From an uncultured Latescibacterota bacterium (GTDB lineage: Bacteria; Latescibacterota; UBA2968): DNA of 64,000 nt. The translations under genes and the position numbers were made by a program. Of the stretch, positions 1 to 9,126 are shown one piece after another (within the stretch, counting starts at the first letter, position 1; every line of letters starts with the position of its first letter). Below the pieces are notes generated by a model. The model saw only the letters and a program-made list of their open reading frames with translations, did not search any database and had not been told where the DNA came from. The stretch spans positions 4,224,522-4,288,521 of the forward strand of contig OX638329.1 of the NCBI GenBank assembly GCA_951812755.1, written 5' to 3'.

Positions 1-2
1 GC

Positions 3-770
3 TACGGTTGTGGTCAGAGTGAAATCTACACAGGCAGAGCGCTCAAAAGTAAGCGCTCTGAGGTCTATATCGCGACAAAGGCTGGCAACTGGGGACGCCG
101 CCAGGAAGATCCTCTCGGGTACAAGACGATATACAGCATCATCAATTGCTGTCACGCAAGCCTTTACCGTCTCGATACAGACTATATCGACCTGTATCAA
201 TGTCACATCGGAACCCCGGAACATCCCGAGATCTTTGTCGAAGCCTTTGAGTTGCTCAAGAAAGAAGGAAAGATCCGTCACTACGCGATATCCACCAACG
301 ACCTGGATTCGCTCAAAGCGCTCAACTCAGAGGGCGCATGTGCATCGTGTCAGATCAACTACTCGCTCCTTAACCGGAGCCCTGAAAAGGACATCCTCCC
401 CTACTGCCTGGACAACAATATCGGGGTATTATTGCGAGGACCAATCGCTCAGGGTCTTTTGGCGGATAAATTTACCGCAGATACAATATTCGACGATTCG
501 GTTCGAGATCACTGGAATCCAGGGGAAAGTCAACGCGAGGCTTTCCTCGCCAGACTCGACGAGGTCGCAGCGATTCGCGAGTTAGTACCTGAAGGCATGA
601 ACATGGTCGATTTCGCGCTCAAATTCACCCTCGCCAATCCCGCCGTCACCTGTCCCATTCCCGGAATGAAAACGCCCGAGCAGGCAAAACAGAACGCTGC
701 CGCTGTCGACGGCGAACTCGATAGAGCCACCCTGGACAAGATAGACGCGATCTGCCCGCCCGGAAAATAA
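3..770 (+). CDS. Aldo/keto reductase, 3' part (cut by window edge)
   Basis: The frame is open from the first bases of the window, so the gene begins upstream. An NAD(P)H-dependent aldo/keto reductase of the TIM-barrel family is read: the strand/helix pattern around 'YIATKAGNWG', then 'DTDYIDLYQCH' (the usual 'DYIDLYQ.H' segment after the catalytic region), 'QINYSLLNR' (family 'Q..YNLL.R') and the C-terminal 'NPAVTCPIPGMKTPEQ' (cofactor-binding region). The catalytic Asp-Tyr-Lys part would be mostly off the left edge. Its likely role is reduction of sugar or ketone aldehydes in the cytoplasm. It ends 128 bp before the efflux operon and shows no link to it. An internal ATG at 252 is not the start because coding similarity continues upstream of it. 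Confidence 0.9.
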   Translation, partial: YGCGQSEIYTGRALKSKRSEVYIATKAGNWGRRQEDPLGYKTIYSIINCCHASLYRLDTDYIDLYQCHIGTPEHPEIFVEAFELLKKEGKIRHYAISTNDLDSLKALNSEGACASCQINYSLLNRSPEKDILPYCLDNNIGVLLRGPIAQGLLADKFTADTIFDDSVRDHWNPGESQREAFLARLDEVAAIRELVPEGMNMVDFALKFTLANPAVTCPIPGMKTPEQAKQNAAAVDGELDRATLDKIDAICPPGK

Positions 771-898
771 TTGGCAAATAAGTAAGTGGTTACTTGATCC
801 CATAATTCTATTTGGTTATTATATTGTGGGGTTTACATTACAGGCTGTCATTTTGTATTGAAACGGATGTTTTTGGTCATTTGGGAATTATCTTACGC

Positions 899-2254
899 AT
901 GCTATATGTTCGCTCATTTCTTTTGATCTGGCTCGCGTTTGTTTTTGGGTGTTCGCCCAGGTCTGCAAATCTTACCCTTCCTTTTGAACCTCCCAAAGCT
1001 TTTTCCAGTCATGCCTCACATGCGCTTTCTGAACAGTGGTGGACCGCTTTTGGAGATGCGAGTATGGACAGCCTGATCAATCGCGCATTGCAGTCCAATT
1101 TCAATTTGGAGACGGCGTGGCATCGGTTGCGAAGTGCACAGGCTGTTGTGGATCGCGAAGGGGCTGGCCGGTTTCCAACGCTGGAAGTATCCGGGCGCGG
1201 TGAGGTTCAACGTCCAGATTCTGGAAATGATGCACAGATCCGTTTGGGCATCACGTCTGAATACGAAATAGATCTGTGGGGGCGGATTCGTTCGGGTGTG
1301 GATGCCGCGCGTTATCGAATGCAGGCGACTGAGGCGGATTATCAGACTGCTGCATTGTCGCTTTCTGCAGAGGTCGTGCGTACTTATTTTCAGTTGATGG
1401 AAGCACAAAATCAGCACGAACTTTTTGAGCATCAGATTGAGACCAATCAGCAAGTGCTGAGTCTGATCCGAGCGCGTTTTGGCAGTGGGCAGATTCGCAG
1501 TGTGGATATTTTGCGACAAAGGCAATTGCTCGAATCCACACGCGAACAAAAAATCGCGACAGAATCCAGAATTGAGGTGTTAGAACACCAACTCGCTGTT
1601 TTGTCGGGTCATGCCCCTCAGGATGGAATTGCCTATACGCATCGCGCTTTGCCAGATCTGCCACCTCTGCCGGATACGGGCTTGCCTGTTGAGTTGATTC
1701 AGCGACGTCCAGATGTCAAAAGGGCTTATAACCTGCTGCTGGCGGCGGATCGCGATGTGGCGGTTGCTATCAGCAATCGGTATCCGCGTTTGAGCCTGAC
1801 AGCATTGGCATCGGGTGATGACCGCGGTGGTCTGTTTAAAGATTGGGTGGGCAATCTGATAGGCAATCTTTTGCTGCCTGTTATCGATGGTGGTGAACGG
1901 GGGGCAGAAATCAAGCGCAATAAAGCCAACAAAAGCGCGCAACTTTCGGCTTATGGGCAGACGGTTTTGACGGCATTTGCCGAAGTGGAAAATGCATTGG
2001 TTCAAGAACAAAAACAGGTTGAACGCATCGCGAGTCTCGAAGTGCAGGTCGATCTGGTGAGGCAGACCTATGATCAGTTAAGGCTGGAGTATTTAAATGG
2101 CATCAGCGATTATCTTGACGTGCTTACCGCACTGACAAACGAACAGAGGCTCCGGCGAGCGTTGATCTCTGCGAGACTCGATTTGCTGGAATTCCGCATT
2201 GCGCTTTACCGGGCGCTCGCAGGTGGTTTTGAAATTGCTCGTATAGACGAATAG
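899..2254 (+). CDS. RND efflux outer-membrane lipoprotein (NodT/TolC-like)
   Basis: Outer-membrane channel of a tripartite efflux pump. The ATG at 899 is preferred over the longer start at 812 because it puts a lipoprotein signal peptide right at the N-terminus: 'MLYVRSFLLIWLAFVFGC', with the lipobox Cys at residue 18. Two OEP repeats follow, rich in long helices and heptads. Family hallmarks are 'W.AFGDASMDSLINRAL..N' near the N-terminus, 'VVRTYFQLMEAQ' mid-protein and 'RRPDVKRAYNLLLAADRDVAVA.S..YP' at the start of the second repeat. Length, about 450 aa, is normal. It is followed after 173 bp by the adaptor and permease genes, so the three form one pump. No obvious regulator is next to them. 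Confidence 0.92.
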   Translation: MLYVRSFLLIWLAFVFGCSPRSANLTLPFEPPKAFSSHASHALSEQWWTAFGDASMDSLINRALQSNFNLETAWHRLRSAQAVVDREGAGRFPTLEVSGRGEVQRPDSGNDAQIRLGITSEYEIDLWGRIRSGVDAARYRMQATEADYQTAALSLSAEVVRTYFQLMEAQNQHELFEHQIETNQQVLSLIRARFGSGQIRSVDILRQRQLLESTREQKIATESRIEVLEHQLAVLSGHAPQDGIAYTHRALPDLPPLPDTGLPVELIQRRPDVKRAYNLLLAADRDVAVAISNRYPRLSLTALASGDDRGGLFKDWVGNLIGNLLLPVIDGGERGAEIKRNKANKSAQLSAYGQTVLTAFAEVENALVQEQKQVERIASLEVQVDLVRQTYDQLRLEYLNGISDYLDVLTALTNEQRLRRALISARLDLLEFRIALYRALAGGFEIARIDE

Positions 2255-2280
2255 ACGAACCCCGCTCCACCACCCACTGG

Positions 2281-2364
2281 ATTGCGGCTTAAATCATGCC
2301 GCAATGACGATGGTTGGGATTGATCGTTGATTCGTTGATTCGTTGATTCGTTGATTCGTTGATT
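2281..2364. repeat. Inverted repeat plus five tandem octamers
   Basis: In the gap between the channel and adaptor genes, ATTGCGGC (2281-2288) and GCCGCAAT (2298-2305) form a perfect 8-bp stem without a T-run. It is followed by five head-to-tail copies of CGTTGATT at 2325-2364. The octamers could be a slippage-prone spacer or a binding array. No function is shown by the sequence. Confidence 0.8.
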
Positions 2365-2427
2365 ACTCGCTTCGCCTGTGCGTTTTGTCGTGTACCATGT
2401 AAATCATTATAAAAAGATAGGCATAAC

Positions 2428-3627
2428 GTGGATAGCAAAAAAGTGATAATTATTTGTTTTTGTATTTTGATTGTGGGCACAGGTGTTACTGCGCTGATTT
2501 TTATGACAGAGCCTACGGCGACTCGCGTTGCGGCGACTAAGAGAACCGCGATGCTCGTCGATGTGGTTGAGGTGGAACGCGGGACGTATCGCCCTGTGAT
2601 TGTGGCGACGGGGACGGTTGAAGCAGAACAGGATATCATCTTGAGTCCACAAGTCGGTGGACGGGTACTTTCGCTGTCATCGACTTTTACGCCGGGTGGG
2701 TTTGTCAAAAAGGGTCAGGTACTATTGCAGATTGATCCGGCAGATTATCAGAATGCACTTTTGCAAAAAAAGAGCGATCTGCGTCGTGCCACTGCTGATC
2801 TGAATATTGAGATGGGACGGCAGAATGTGGCGCAGAAAGACTATCAGATTCTGAATGAGACGCTGTCGGGTGAGCTTGAGGCGCTTGTGCTGCGCCAACC
2901 TCAGCTCAATGCAGCTCGGGCACGGGTAGAAGCGGCGCAGGCGGCAGTGAATCAGGCTGAACTGGAATTGCAGAGAACAACCATTAAAGCGCCTTTTGAC
3001 GCGCACATTTTAAGTCGCAATGCCAATGTGGGTTCTCTGGTTTCTCCACGCGATAATCTCGGGCGTCTGGTTGGTCTGGATACATACTGGGTGGTGACGA
3101 CCATTCCGCTTTCCAAAATTCCGTGGCTTTCTTTTCCCAACAGCGAGGCAGAAAAGGGATCGTTGGTACAGATTCGCAATCGTGTGACCGAAAAGAAAGG
3201 TGCTTATCGCACAGGCTCTCTTCACAGACTCATTGGTGCTTTGGCAGAAAGGACGCGTATGGCGCAGGTACTGGTTTCTGTTCCTGATCCGCTTGCTCAT
3301 CGGGATGGATCTGACCATCTATCCCCGTTGATGATTGGCGCATTTGTCGAGACGCATATTGAGGCCAACGAAATTCCCAATGTGGTGCGTCTGGCACGCG
3401 ATTATATCCGGACTGGCAATACGGTCTGGGTGATGAAAGACGGCCTGTTGCAAATTCGGTCTGTTGAGATCGTTTTTCAAGATGCCGACTATGCTTATAT
3501 ATCGGATGGGTTGCAGGATAAGGATCGGGTGGTTACAACCAATTTGTCTCGAGTCGCTGATGGTGCAGAATTGCGTTTGAAAAGCGTTGGGGCGGAAGAT
3601 CCTAAAACCCTGGGAGACACTCGGTGA
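2428..3627 (+). CDS. RND efflux periplasmic adaptor (HlyD/MFP family)
   Basis: Membrane-fusion protein that bridges the inner-membrane permease and outer-membrane channel. It starts with GTG at 2428 and begins with an N-terminal membrane anchor (residues about 5-27, '[20 protein letters not shown]'). A biotinyl-lipoyl half follows ('[24 protein letters not shown]', '[14 protein letters not shown]'), then a coiled-coil hairpin (about 110-180), the second lipoyl half ('[11 protein letters not shown]') and beta-barrel domains. 399 aa is typical. Its stop codon overlaps the permease start, implying translational coupling. The start codon has only a weak ribosome-binding site. Confidence 0.93.
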   Translation: MDSKKVIIICFCILIVGTGVTALIFMTEPTATRVAATKRTAMLVDVVEVERGTYRPVIVATGTVEAEQDIILSPQVGGRVLSLSSTFTPGGFVKKGQVLLQIDPADYQNALLQKKSDLRRATADLNIEMGRQNVAQKDYQILNETLSGELEALVLRQPQLNAARARVEAAQAAVNQAELELQRTTIKAPFDAHILSRNANVGSLVSPRDNLGRLVGLDTYWVVTTIPLSKIPWLSFPNSEAEKGSLVQIRNRVTEKKGAYRTGSLHRLIGALAERTRMAQVLVSVPDPLAHRDGSDHLSPLMIGAFVETHIEANEIPNVVRLARDYIRTGNTVWVMKDGLLQIRSVEIVFQDADYAYISDGLQDKDRVVTTNLSRVADGAELRLKSVGAEDPKTLGDTR

Positions 3628-6600
3628 TGAATGAGACACAGGATACATTTGAAGAAATACGAGGTCCGATTGCCTGGATGGCGCGCAATGCTATTGCGGC
3701 CAATCTGTTTATGGTCATCCTCGTTGGAGGCGGGATCTGGACGGCTTTTCATATCCAGAAGGAGGTCTATCCGCAGTATGAACTGGATATCGTCTCGGTC
3801 AGTGTGGGCTATCCGGGTGCGGCACCTGCGGAGGTGGAGCAAGGGATTTTACAGCCGATAGAAGAAGCTGTGCGCGGTGTGCAGGGGATCAAGGAGATAA
3901 CGTCGCAGGCTCGCGAAGGGCGTGGGAGTGTGACCATTGAACTGGTGGCAGGCACCAACCGGGGGAAAGCCTTTCAAGATATTGATCAGGCAGTCAATCG
4001 GATTCGGACATTTCCCGATGATATAGAACAACCCGAAGTCAGCTTGAGGGCACAACAGCGCAATGTGATGGATATTGGGCTGTATGGCGATGTGGATATC
4101 GGCACGCTGAGAAGTCTGGCCGAACAGCTAAGGGATCGATTGCTGAGCGATCCGACCATTACACAGGTTGAGCTTGGCAATGTGCCAGAATACATGACGC
4201 ATATTGAAATTCCTCAGCACAGGTTGCGTGAATACGGTCTTACACTACGCGATGTGGCACGCGTGATTGTTTCGTCGAGTGAAGACATTCCTGCGGGTTC
4301 TGTGGAGACGGGTACGGGTGAAATTTTGTTGCGCATGAAAGAGCGCAAGCAGTGGGCCGATGAATACGGTCGTATTGTGATTATCCCTTCAGAAGGAGGC
4401 GGTGGGGTTACACTGGCGGACCTGGCAGAGGTCACGGATGGCTTTGAAGAAGGCGGATTTCACGAACGGTTTAATCGGCAGCTTACAGTTGGTGTGGATA
4501 TCTACCGGATCGGGAATCAATCGCCACTTGAGATTGCTGAGGCTGTAAAAAATATCATGGCAGATTTTGAGACCACCCTGCCGCCTGGTGTGAAGTATCG
4601 GATCGACAGCAACAGTGCAGAGGATTACAAAGATCGGTTGTTTTTGCTGATCGAAAACGGGGGGCTGGCTGTTGTGATTGTTTTGCTTATTCTGGCGATG
4701 TTCCTCGAGTTTCGGCTTGCATTTTGGGTGATGATGGGGATGGCCATTTCATTCATTGGCGGTCTGGTGTTTCTGCCTGCTATTGATGTGAGCATCAATA
4801 TGGTTTCTATGTTTGCATTTTTGGTGGTGCTCGGCATTGTAGTGGATGATGCGATTGTTGTGGGTGAAAATGTACATGAATATCGGGAACAAGGTATGAG
4901 CCCGATGCAGGCGGCCATTGCGGGTACACGTGATATTGCCAGGCCGGTTACGTTCAGCATTTTGACTACGATTGTGGCTTTTGTGCCGCTCTTGTTTATG
5001 CCCGGCACCACGGGAAAATTCTGGTGGCCATTGCCTGCGGTTGTGATCACTGTGCTGGCCGTATCTCTTTTGGAGGCGCTGTTTATTTTGCCAGCGCATC
5101 TCGGGCACCTTTCAAAACGCGCTGTTTCGCCGATAAATGGCACTGCGCATCGCTGGCAACGATCTATTGCCAGCCATTTCAATCGGTTTATCGACCAACA
5201 CTATCGCAGGTTTCTGGATGTATGCATTCGGCATCGGTACGTTACGATTGCATCTGCTGTTGCTTTGCTGATGATGGTGGGCGGTTATGGATACAGCGAT
5301 CATATGGGTATGATTATGATGCCCGAAGTTTCTGCCGATGAGATTGAGGCGGGTATCCGATTGCCTGTGGGAACCACGCAGGATCAAGCAGCGCGGGTTG
5401 CACATGAGGTGACTGAATCGACCCATCGCATGTTTGAAGCGCACAACCTTTATCGCGTAGCCGAAGGGATTAAAACCAATGTGCGCGGGGGGAGTTTTAT
5501 CGATGTAGAAATTGTGATGAAACCGCCCGATGAACACGATATGACGACAGGAGAGATCATCTCACTATGGCGCGATAACATCGGGGATATTGATGGTGTC
5601 AGTCAGATTACGTTTGAGGCCGAGAGCGGGCCCGGCGGTTGGCAACAGGATATCAGCGTCGATTTGAGCCATTCGGATATCGACGTGTTGGCCAAAGCCA
5701 GTCGGGCATTTTTAGAGCGCGCCGAAGGGTTTGAAGAGACGCACGATGTGAGTGACAATTACAATAAAGGTAAAGCGCAGTTTGATTTTGTGTTGCGTCC
5801 GGAAGGCCGAAATTTGGGACTGACGGCGGTTGAGGTAGGGCGTCAGTTGCGCGATGCATTTTACGGCGCACTGGCGATGCGTCAGTTGCGCGGTACAAAT
5901 GAAATTGAAATGCGCGTGAAATTGCCGATGGCAGAGCGAAAGGATATTCGCTATCTCGAAGAATTTGTTGTGCGTACACCCGATGGCACAGAAGTGCCTT
6001 TGATGGATGTGGTAGATATTGAGCGTGGCGAAGCGTTTACAAGTATTAATCGGCGAGATGGTCGGCGCGTGGTGACGGTGAGTATGGACGTGGAGCCCAA
6101 GCGAGCGATGACGCGCGTTATGGAAGCGATTAATACCGATGTGTTGCCACAAATTCGCGCTGAGTATCCGGGATTAACCTGGACGTTTCAGGGGACGCAG
6201 GCAGAGATGCGCGAATCCACGCAGGCGCTATGGGGCGGGTTTGCCATGGCGATGGCCATTGTGTATATGTTACTCGCCATTGCATTTGGCAGCTATTTCC
6301 AGCCCTTGATTGTGATGGCGGCGATTCCGTTTGGGATTGTGGGCGCTGTAATCGGCCATATTTTGCTCGGTTATGATTTGTCGCTTATCAGTTTGATGGG
6401 GGTGATCGCCTTGTCGGGTGTTGTGGTAAATGACTCACTGATTATGATCGATTATGCAAATAAAAGGCGTGCCCAGTGTTCGGTTTTTGAGGCGATTCAC
6501 ACTGCTGGGCTTCGGCGTTTCAAGCCGATTATTTTGACGACGTTGACAACATTTGGTGGTTTGACACCGATTATTTTGGAGACATCCCGCCAGGCTTATT

Positions 6601-6758
6601 ATCTCATTCCTATGGCAATCTCTCTCGGATTTGGTATTGTTTTCGCGACGTCTATAATTCTTTTGTTAGTGCCCTGTCTGTATATGATTCTGGAGGATGT
6701 TGTCTCTCTGGTCACAAATGCCCGGTACAGTTTGAGCCGTTCGACAGACGGACTTTAA
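3624..6758 (+). CDS. RND efflux permease (AcrB/HAE family)
   Basis: Proton-driven inner-membrane pump subunit of 1044 aa, the normal size. It shows TM1 ('[16 protein letters not shown]'), a large periplasmic porter loop, the TM4 proton-relay motif '[14 protein letters not shown]' with paired Asp, then '[18 protein letters not shown]', a second loop and the second TM bundle ending '[15 protein letters not shown]'. The start is GTG 3624 or ATG 3627, both overlapping the adaptor stop; GGGAG at 3612-3616 can serve either. Substrate cannot be predicted. It is the last gene of the operon, followed by the terminator at 6841. Confidence 0.95.
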   Translation: MMNETQDTFEEIRGPIAWMARNAIAANLFMVILVGGGIWTAFHIQKEVYPQYELDIVSVSVGYPGAAPAEVEQGILQPIEEAVRGVQGIKEITSQAREGRGSVTIELVAGTNRGKAFQDIDQAVNRIRTFPDDIEQPEVSLRAQQRNVMDIGLYGDVDIGTLRSLAEQLRDRLLSDPTITQVELGNVPEYMTHIEIPQHRLREYGLTLRDVARVIVSSSEDIPAGSVETGTGEILLRMKERKQWADEYGRIVIIPSEGGGGVTLADLAEVTDGFEEGGFHERFNRQLTVGVDIYRIGNQSPLEIAEAVKNIMADFETTLPPGVKYRIDSNSAEDYKDRLFLLIENGGLAVVIVLLILAMFLEFRLAFWVMMGMAISFIGGLVFLPAIDVSINMVSMFAFLVVLGIVVDDAIVVGENVHEYREQGMSPMQAAIAGTRDIARPVTFSILTTIVAFVPLLFMPGTTGKFWWPLPAVVITVLAVSLLEALFILPAHLGHLSKRAVSPINGTAHRWQRSIASHFNRFIDQHYRRFLDVCIRHRYVTIASAVALLMMVGGYGYSDHMGMIMMPEVSADEIEAGIRLPVGTTQDQAARVAHEVTESTHRMFEAHNLYRVAEGIKTNVRGGSFIDVEIVMKPPDEHDMTTGEIISLWRDNIGDIDGVSQITFEAESGPGGWQQDISVDLSHSDIDVLAKASRAFLERAEGFEETHDVSDNYNKGKAQFDFVLRPEGRNLGLTAVEVGRQLRDAFYGALAMRQLRGTNEIEMRVKLPMAERKDIRYLEEFVVRTPDGTEVPLMDVVDIERGEAFTSINRRDGRRVVTVSMDVEPKRAMTRVMEAINTDVLPQIRAEYPGLTWTFQGTQAEMRESTQALWGGFAMAMAIVYMLLAIAFGSYFQPLIVMAAIPFGIVGAVIGHILLGYDLSLISLMGVIALSGVVVNDSLIMIDYANKRRAQCSVFEAIHTAGLRRFKPIILTTLTTFGGLTPIILETSRQAYYLIPMAISLGFGIVFATSIILLLVPCLYMILEDVVSLVTNARYSLSRSTDGL

Positions 6759-6840
6759 AAAAGGGGATTATGTAGGATAGTGCCGCAACCCACAATACTG
6801 CGCGCTGGTGGCTTGATGCAAATTTTTGTCTAATATGTAT

Positions 6841-6872
6841 GCCCTACTTCTGCAAAGAGGTAGGGCGTTTTT
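6841..6872 (+). terminator. Rho-independent terminator of the efflux operon
   Basis: GCCCTACTTC (6841-6850) pairs with GAGGTAGGGC (6857-6866) with one G-T wobble around a 6-base loop and is followed by GTTTTT. It lies 83 bp after the permease stop. Confidence 0.85.
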
Positions 6873-6997
6873 CATTTATAAAAAAATAATGGTATATCGC
6901 CAAGTTGCCTTTCTGGCGGTAGCCCTTATTACTCTTTCAAAAAAGTTTATTAACTGGAGTTACCCCGCTTCAGTGGAGAGTTTAAGGCTTGTGTATC

Positions 6998-7150
6998 AAT
7001 CCTGTGAACGCCTGATCGGTGCCTTGTGTATGGAATGGTCTGACGAGTGGATCACGGGCAGACGCTATCTGGACATGACGGATTTAAAATAAAATCACTG
7101 ACCCCTATTACGGAGCTACCTTTTTACAGAACTTTTCGGACTTGACCCTA
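6998..7150 (+). mobile_element. IS256-family remnant: transposase C-terminus and right end
   Basis: The frame reading 'CERLIGALCMEWSDEW' then 'GRRYLDMTDLK' and ending at 7092 is the C-terminal tail of an IS256/mutator transposase. It closely matches the tail of the longer fragment at 48296-48586. The following bases to about 7150 (CTACCTTTTTACAGAAC and onwards) match the other copy's end in inverse orientation, so the element's outer end is retained. The transposase upstream of residue 'CERL' is gone. The element cannot move by itself. Confidence 0.75.
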
Positions 7151-7172
7151 TAGACTGTGGAGCTTTTTGGGG

Positions 7173-7201
7173 TTGACAATGTTCTGCATTCCCCCTTAAT
7201 T
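7173..7201 (+). promoter_or_regulatory. Candidate sigma-70 promoter for the toxin-antitoxin genes
   Basis: A perfect -35 hexamer TTGACA (7173-7178) is followed by a 17-bp spacer and a weak -10, TTAATT (7196-7201). It lies 22 bp before the toxin ATG at 7223, just downstream of the IS256 remnant end. Confidence 0.4.
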
Positions 7202-7222
7202 TTGTAAAGTATTTTGTTCACT

Positions 7223-7642
7223 ATGGAAGATTGTGGGGCAGATATTGTGTGGAAATACAAGGAATATAAAAGTAGCAATGGAACGCGCCCTGTCGAAAAT
7301 TGGTACGAAAAATTGCCCCACCAAGACAGAGCAAGAGTAAAAGCATTTTTGTTTAGAATAAAAGATTTGAGTGTTTTGCAAATGCCCCATTGTAGGAATA
7401 TAAAAGGGCATAAAGGCTTGTGGGAGGTGCGATGTGGAGCCAGTCGTCCATATCGGATATTATATTATTCACCCGGCGGGTGCGTATTAATCTTCTTATG
7501 TGGATGCTACCATCAAGACAAAAACAATTATGAACCATCTGGCGCACTAGATACAGCCGACAAAAACCGTAACGAGATAGAGAAAGGTGTTGCGTATGCA
7601 TGCAGAGTACAGTTCCTTGCTATGGGAAGAACTGGAGAATAA
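7223..7642 (+). CDS. HigB/RelE-type toxin (Gp49-like, DUF891)
   Basis: Predicted mRNA-interferase toxin. The family pattern is visible: 'ENWYEKLPHQDRARVKAFLFRIKDL' (two helices), 'MPHCRNIKGHKGLWEVRCGASRPYRILYY' (beta-sheet core with 'LWE.R....YRI.Y') and 'VLIFLCGCYHQDKN', equivalent to 'L.gF.KK'. Here the usual basic pair is replaced by 'CYHQDKN', and the ORF carries about 30 extra residues at the C-terminus ('NRNEIEKGVAYACR...'), partly because it runs into the antitoxin gene. ATG 7223 is chosen; a TTG at 7214 is also in frame. It is directly followed by an HTH gene that starts inside it, the gene order of HigBA. Confidence 0.8.
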   Translation: MEDCGADIVWKYKEYKSSNGTRPVENWYEKLPHQDRARVKAFLFRIKDLSVLQMPHCRNIKGHKGLWEVRCGASRPYRILYYSPGGCVLIFLCGCYHQDKNNYEPSGALDTADKNRNEIEKGVAYACRVQFLAMGRTGE

Positions 7643-8177
7643 AGAGTATCGACAAGGTTATGTTGATGCTCAATATTCTGTTGAAATGCCATTTCAAATA
7701 AACGCGCTCAGAAAAGCGCGGGGCTGGACACAAGCAGAGCTTGCGGGTCGCGCTGGCCTTTCGCGGAGCTATATATCCAAGATCGAACAAGCCGGTTATG
7801 GCTCTTCGTCGCTCAAGACACTAAAAAAACTTTGTGGGGCTTTTGATGTTGGACTACACCTTACATTTATCTCGTTTAGCGAGTTAGTCCAAAAAAGTGT
7901 AGTGTTTAATATTGAAACCTTTGATGTGACTCCTTTTTCAGAGGATTCTTTGCATTCCGAAATCTCTTTACACAGTGAAGATTTTTGTGGATACGAGCGC
8001 GAGAGGGAGGTTCCGTCCGATATTGAAGTGCAACCTTACTTTTGCAGCGTACCAGTAAAAAGAAAAAGGGTAACTATTGGGATAGCATACAAAAGCGAAT
8101 CCACTGAATTAGAGCCACCAACCCAACCAAAGGAAGAATTATGGCACGATCCTCACCTTCATCATCTCATCCCGTAG
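7596..8177 (+). CDS. HigA-like antitoxin / XRE-family regulator
   Basis: The helix-turn-helix of the Cro/C1 type is at about residues 35-85: 'INALRKARGWTQAELAGRAGLSRSYISKIEQ', followed by 'SSLKTLKKLCGAFDVGLHLTF'. ATG 7596 is preferred because AGAAAGG lies 8 bases before it. Upstream in-frame GTG/TTG codons at 7587-7590 have no comparable site. It overlaps the toxin by 47 bp. The C-terminal 100 residues are not part of the HTH and resemble the tail of long HigA-like proteins ('SFSELVQKS..F..ETFDVTPFS'). It is expected to neutralise the upstream toxin and repress the promoter. Confidence 0.82.
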   Translation: MHAEYSSLLWEELENKEYRQGYVDAQYSVEMPFQINALRKARGWTQAELAGRAGLSRSYISKIEQAGYGSSSLKTLKKLCGAFDVGLHLTFISFSELVQKSVVFNIETFDVTPFSEDSLHSEISLHSEDFCGYEREREVPSDIEVQPYFCSVPVKRKRVTIGIAYKSESTELEPPTQPKEELWHDPHLHHLIP

Positions 8178-8452
8178 TGAAAGATGAAAATTATATTTCA
8201 ATATATGCAAACTCTGTTGAAATTGCCTACACCGATGGGGATTTTCAGTTCTTTATGCTGGACCACACTACGGACGAAGACACAAATGACCATGTAATAA
8301 GAAGAAAAGCAAGAATAGTTCTGTCTCCTGAGAACACCAGAAGGTTTGCTCATTTATTAAACAATATGTTAGCTAATTGGAATTACGAAAAAGAGCGTGC
8401 AATCGAGGAAGCCAAAGCAGCCCAAGAAGCCAGAGAAGCGCGAAAACTTTGA
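8141..8452 (+). CDS. DUF3467-like small protein
   Basis: 103 aa. 'YISIYANSVEIAYTDGDFQFFMLDH' then 'RRKARIVLSPENTRRFAHLLNNMLANW' is the DUF3467 pattern (a beta-sheet start, then 'aRvvlSPehak.l...L...i'). A good ribosome-binding site, AGGAAG, ends 6 bases before the ATG. The start lies 36 bp inside the antitoxin gene, so it is probably co-transcribed as a third member of the toxin-antitoxin operon. The biochemical function of the family is not known. The C-terminus is a charged Ala/Glu-rich helix. Confidence 0.65.
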   Translation: MARSSPSSSHPVVKDENYISIYANSVEIAYTDGDFQFFMLDHTTDEDTNDHVIRRKARIVLSPENTRRFAHLLNNMLANWNYEKERAIEEAKAAQEAREARKL

Positions 8453-8568
8453 CCATCGAAGAGAATACGGTAAGGTTGTAAAAATTACTGCCCAATTTCA
8501 GGTGGACGCCCTGCACGTCCACCAAAACCGTCGCCAAAGCCACCACCCCAAAAATAATTTTTATCTAC

Positions 8569-8600
8569 GGGCCGTGTTCTCTGCACGGCCCTTTCTTTTT
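8569..8600 (+). terminator. Rho-independent terminator after the toxin-antitoxin operon
   Basis: GGGCCGTG (8569-8576) pairs with CACGGCCC (8584-8591) around a 7-base loop and is followed by TTTCTTTTT. It lies 117 bp after the DUF3467-like gene. Confidence 0.85.
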
Positions 8601-8791
8601 GTGGTGTTTTTATTCATTCGGCACTATTATACCAATGGTACGGACATTAAGCGGCAATATTGCCATAATTGATGAGATATGTGTATTTGGGTGATTTTTT
8701 AATGAGTATGGTGGTAAAAAGGGTGATGAGAAACTTTTTTTGAGGTTTGCAAATGTTTATCCGATTGAGTATCTTTTCTGCCAGTTCCATT

Positions 8792-8864
8792 GTGCCGTTC
8801 ACTTGTTGGTGTGTCATTGATTTGGACGTCTTTGACATCCTATCTGCGTGAACGGCACTTTTTT
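8792..8864 (+). ncRNA. Long-armed hairpin ending in a T-run: possible small RNA or terminator
   Basis: GTGCCGTTCAC (8792-8802) pairs perfectly with GTGAACGGCAC (8848-8858) and six T follow directly. The 45-base loop can form an inner hairpin between TGTCA and TGACA extended by GG/CC pairs. An 11-bp closing stem plus U-tract with a structured loop is more than a simple terminator needs. No gene on the + strand ends shortly before it, because the previous terminator is 190 bp upstream. A stand-alone small RNA is one reading; a decayed mobile-element end is another. Confidence 0.4.
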
Positions 8865-9014
8865 GTCTATGATTTTTTTAACCTTTTGCAAAAAAACTGT
8901 CCGAAGTATTGTTATACATAATCCTCTTAAAAAAACAGAAGATCTTTCCGATCAGAAAATTCATTTGTCTGATTGCTAAACGAAATTATCTTGTCAGGTG
9001 TAGCGGGACAACGC

Positions 9015-9082
9015 AATCGCAACGGTTGGTTGCGATTAATACCAAATACAGATCCCCACTGGATAGGTTGTCCAGTGGGGAT
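9015..9082 (+). promoter_or_regulatory. Two consecutive hairpins in the leader of the fusion-hydrolase gene
   Basis: AATCGCAAC (9015-9023) pairs with GTTGCGATT (9029-9037). ATCCCCACTGGA (9052-9063) pairs with TCCAGTGGGGAT (9071-9082), a perfect 12-bp stem around a 7-base loop. Both lie within 112 bp of the ATG at 9127. There is no U-tract after the second, so they look more like operators or leader structures than a terminator. They do not match a riboswitch class I know. Confidence 0.45.
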
Positions 9083-9126
9083 TCTCTACAATAGCGATCT
9101 CTTGTTGAAGAACTAAGGAATAAGTC

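Noticed and set aside
9015-9082. Leader hairpins considered as a riboswitch
   Set aside because: They are two simple stems without the conserved loops or junctions of a class I know.
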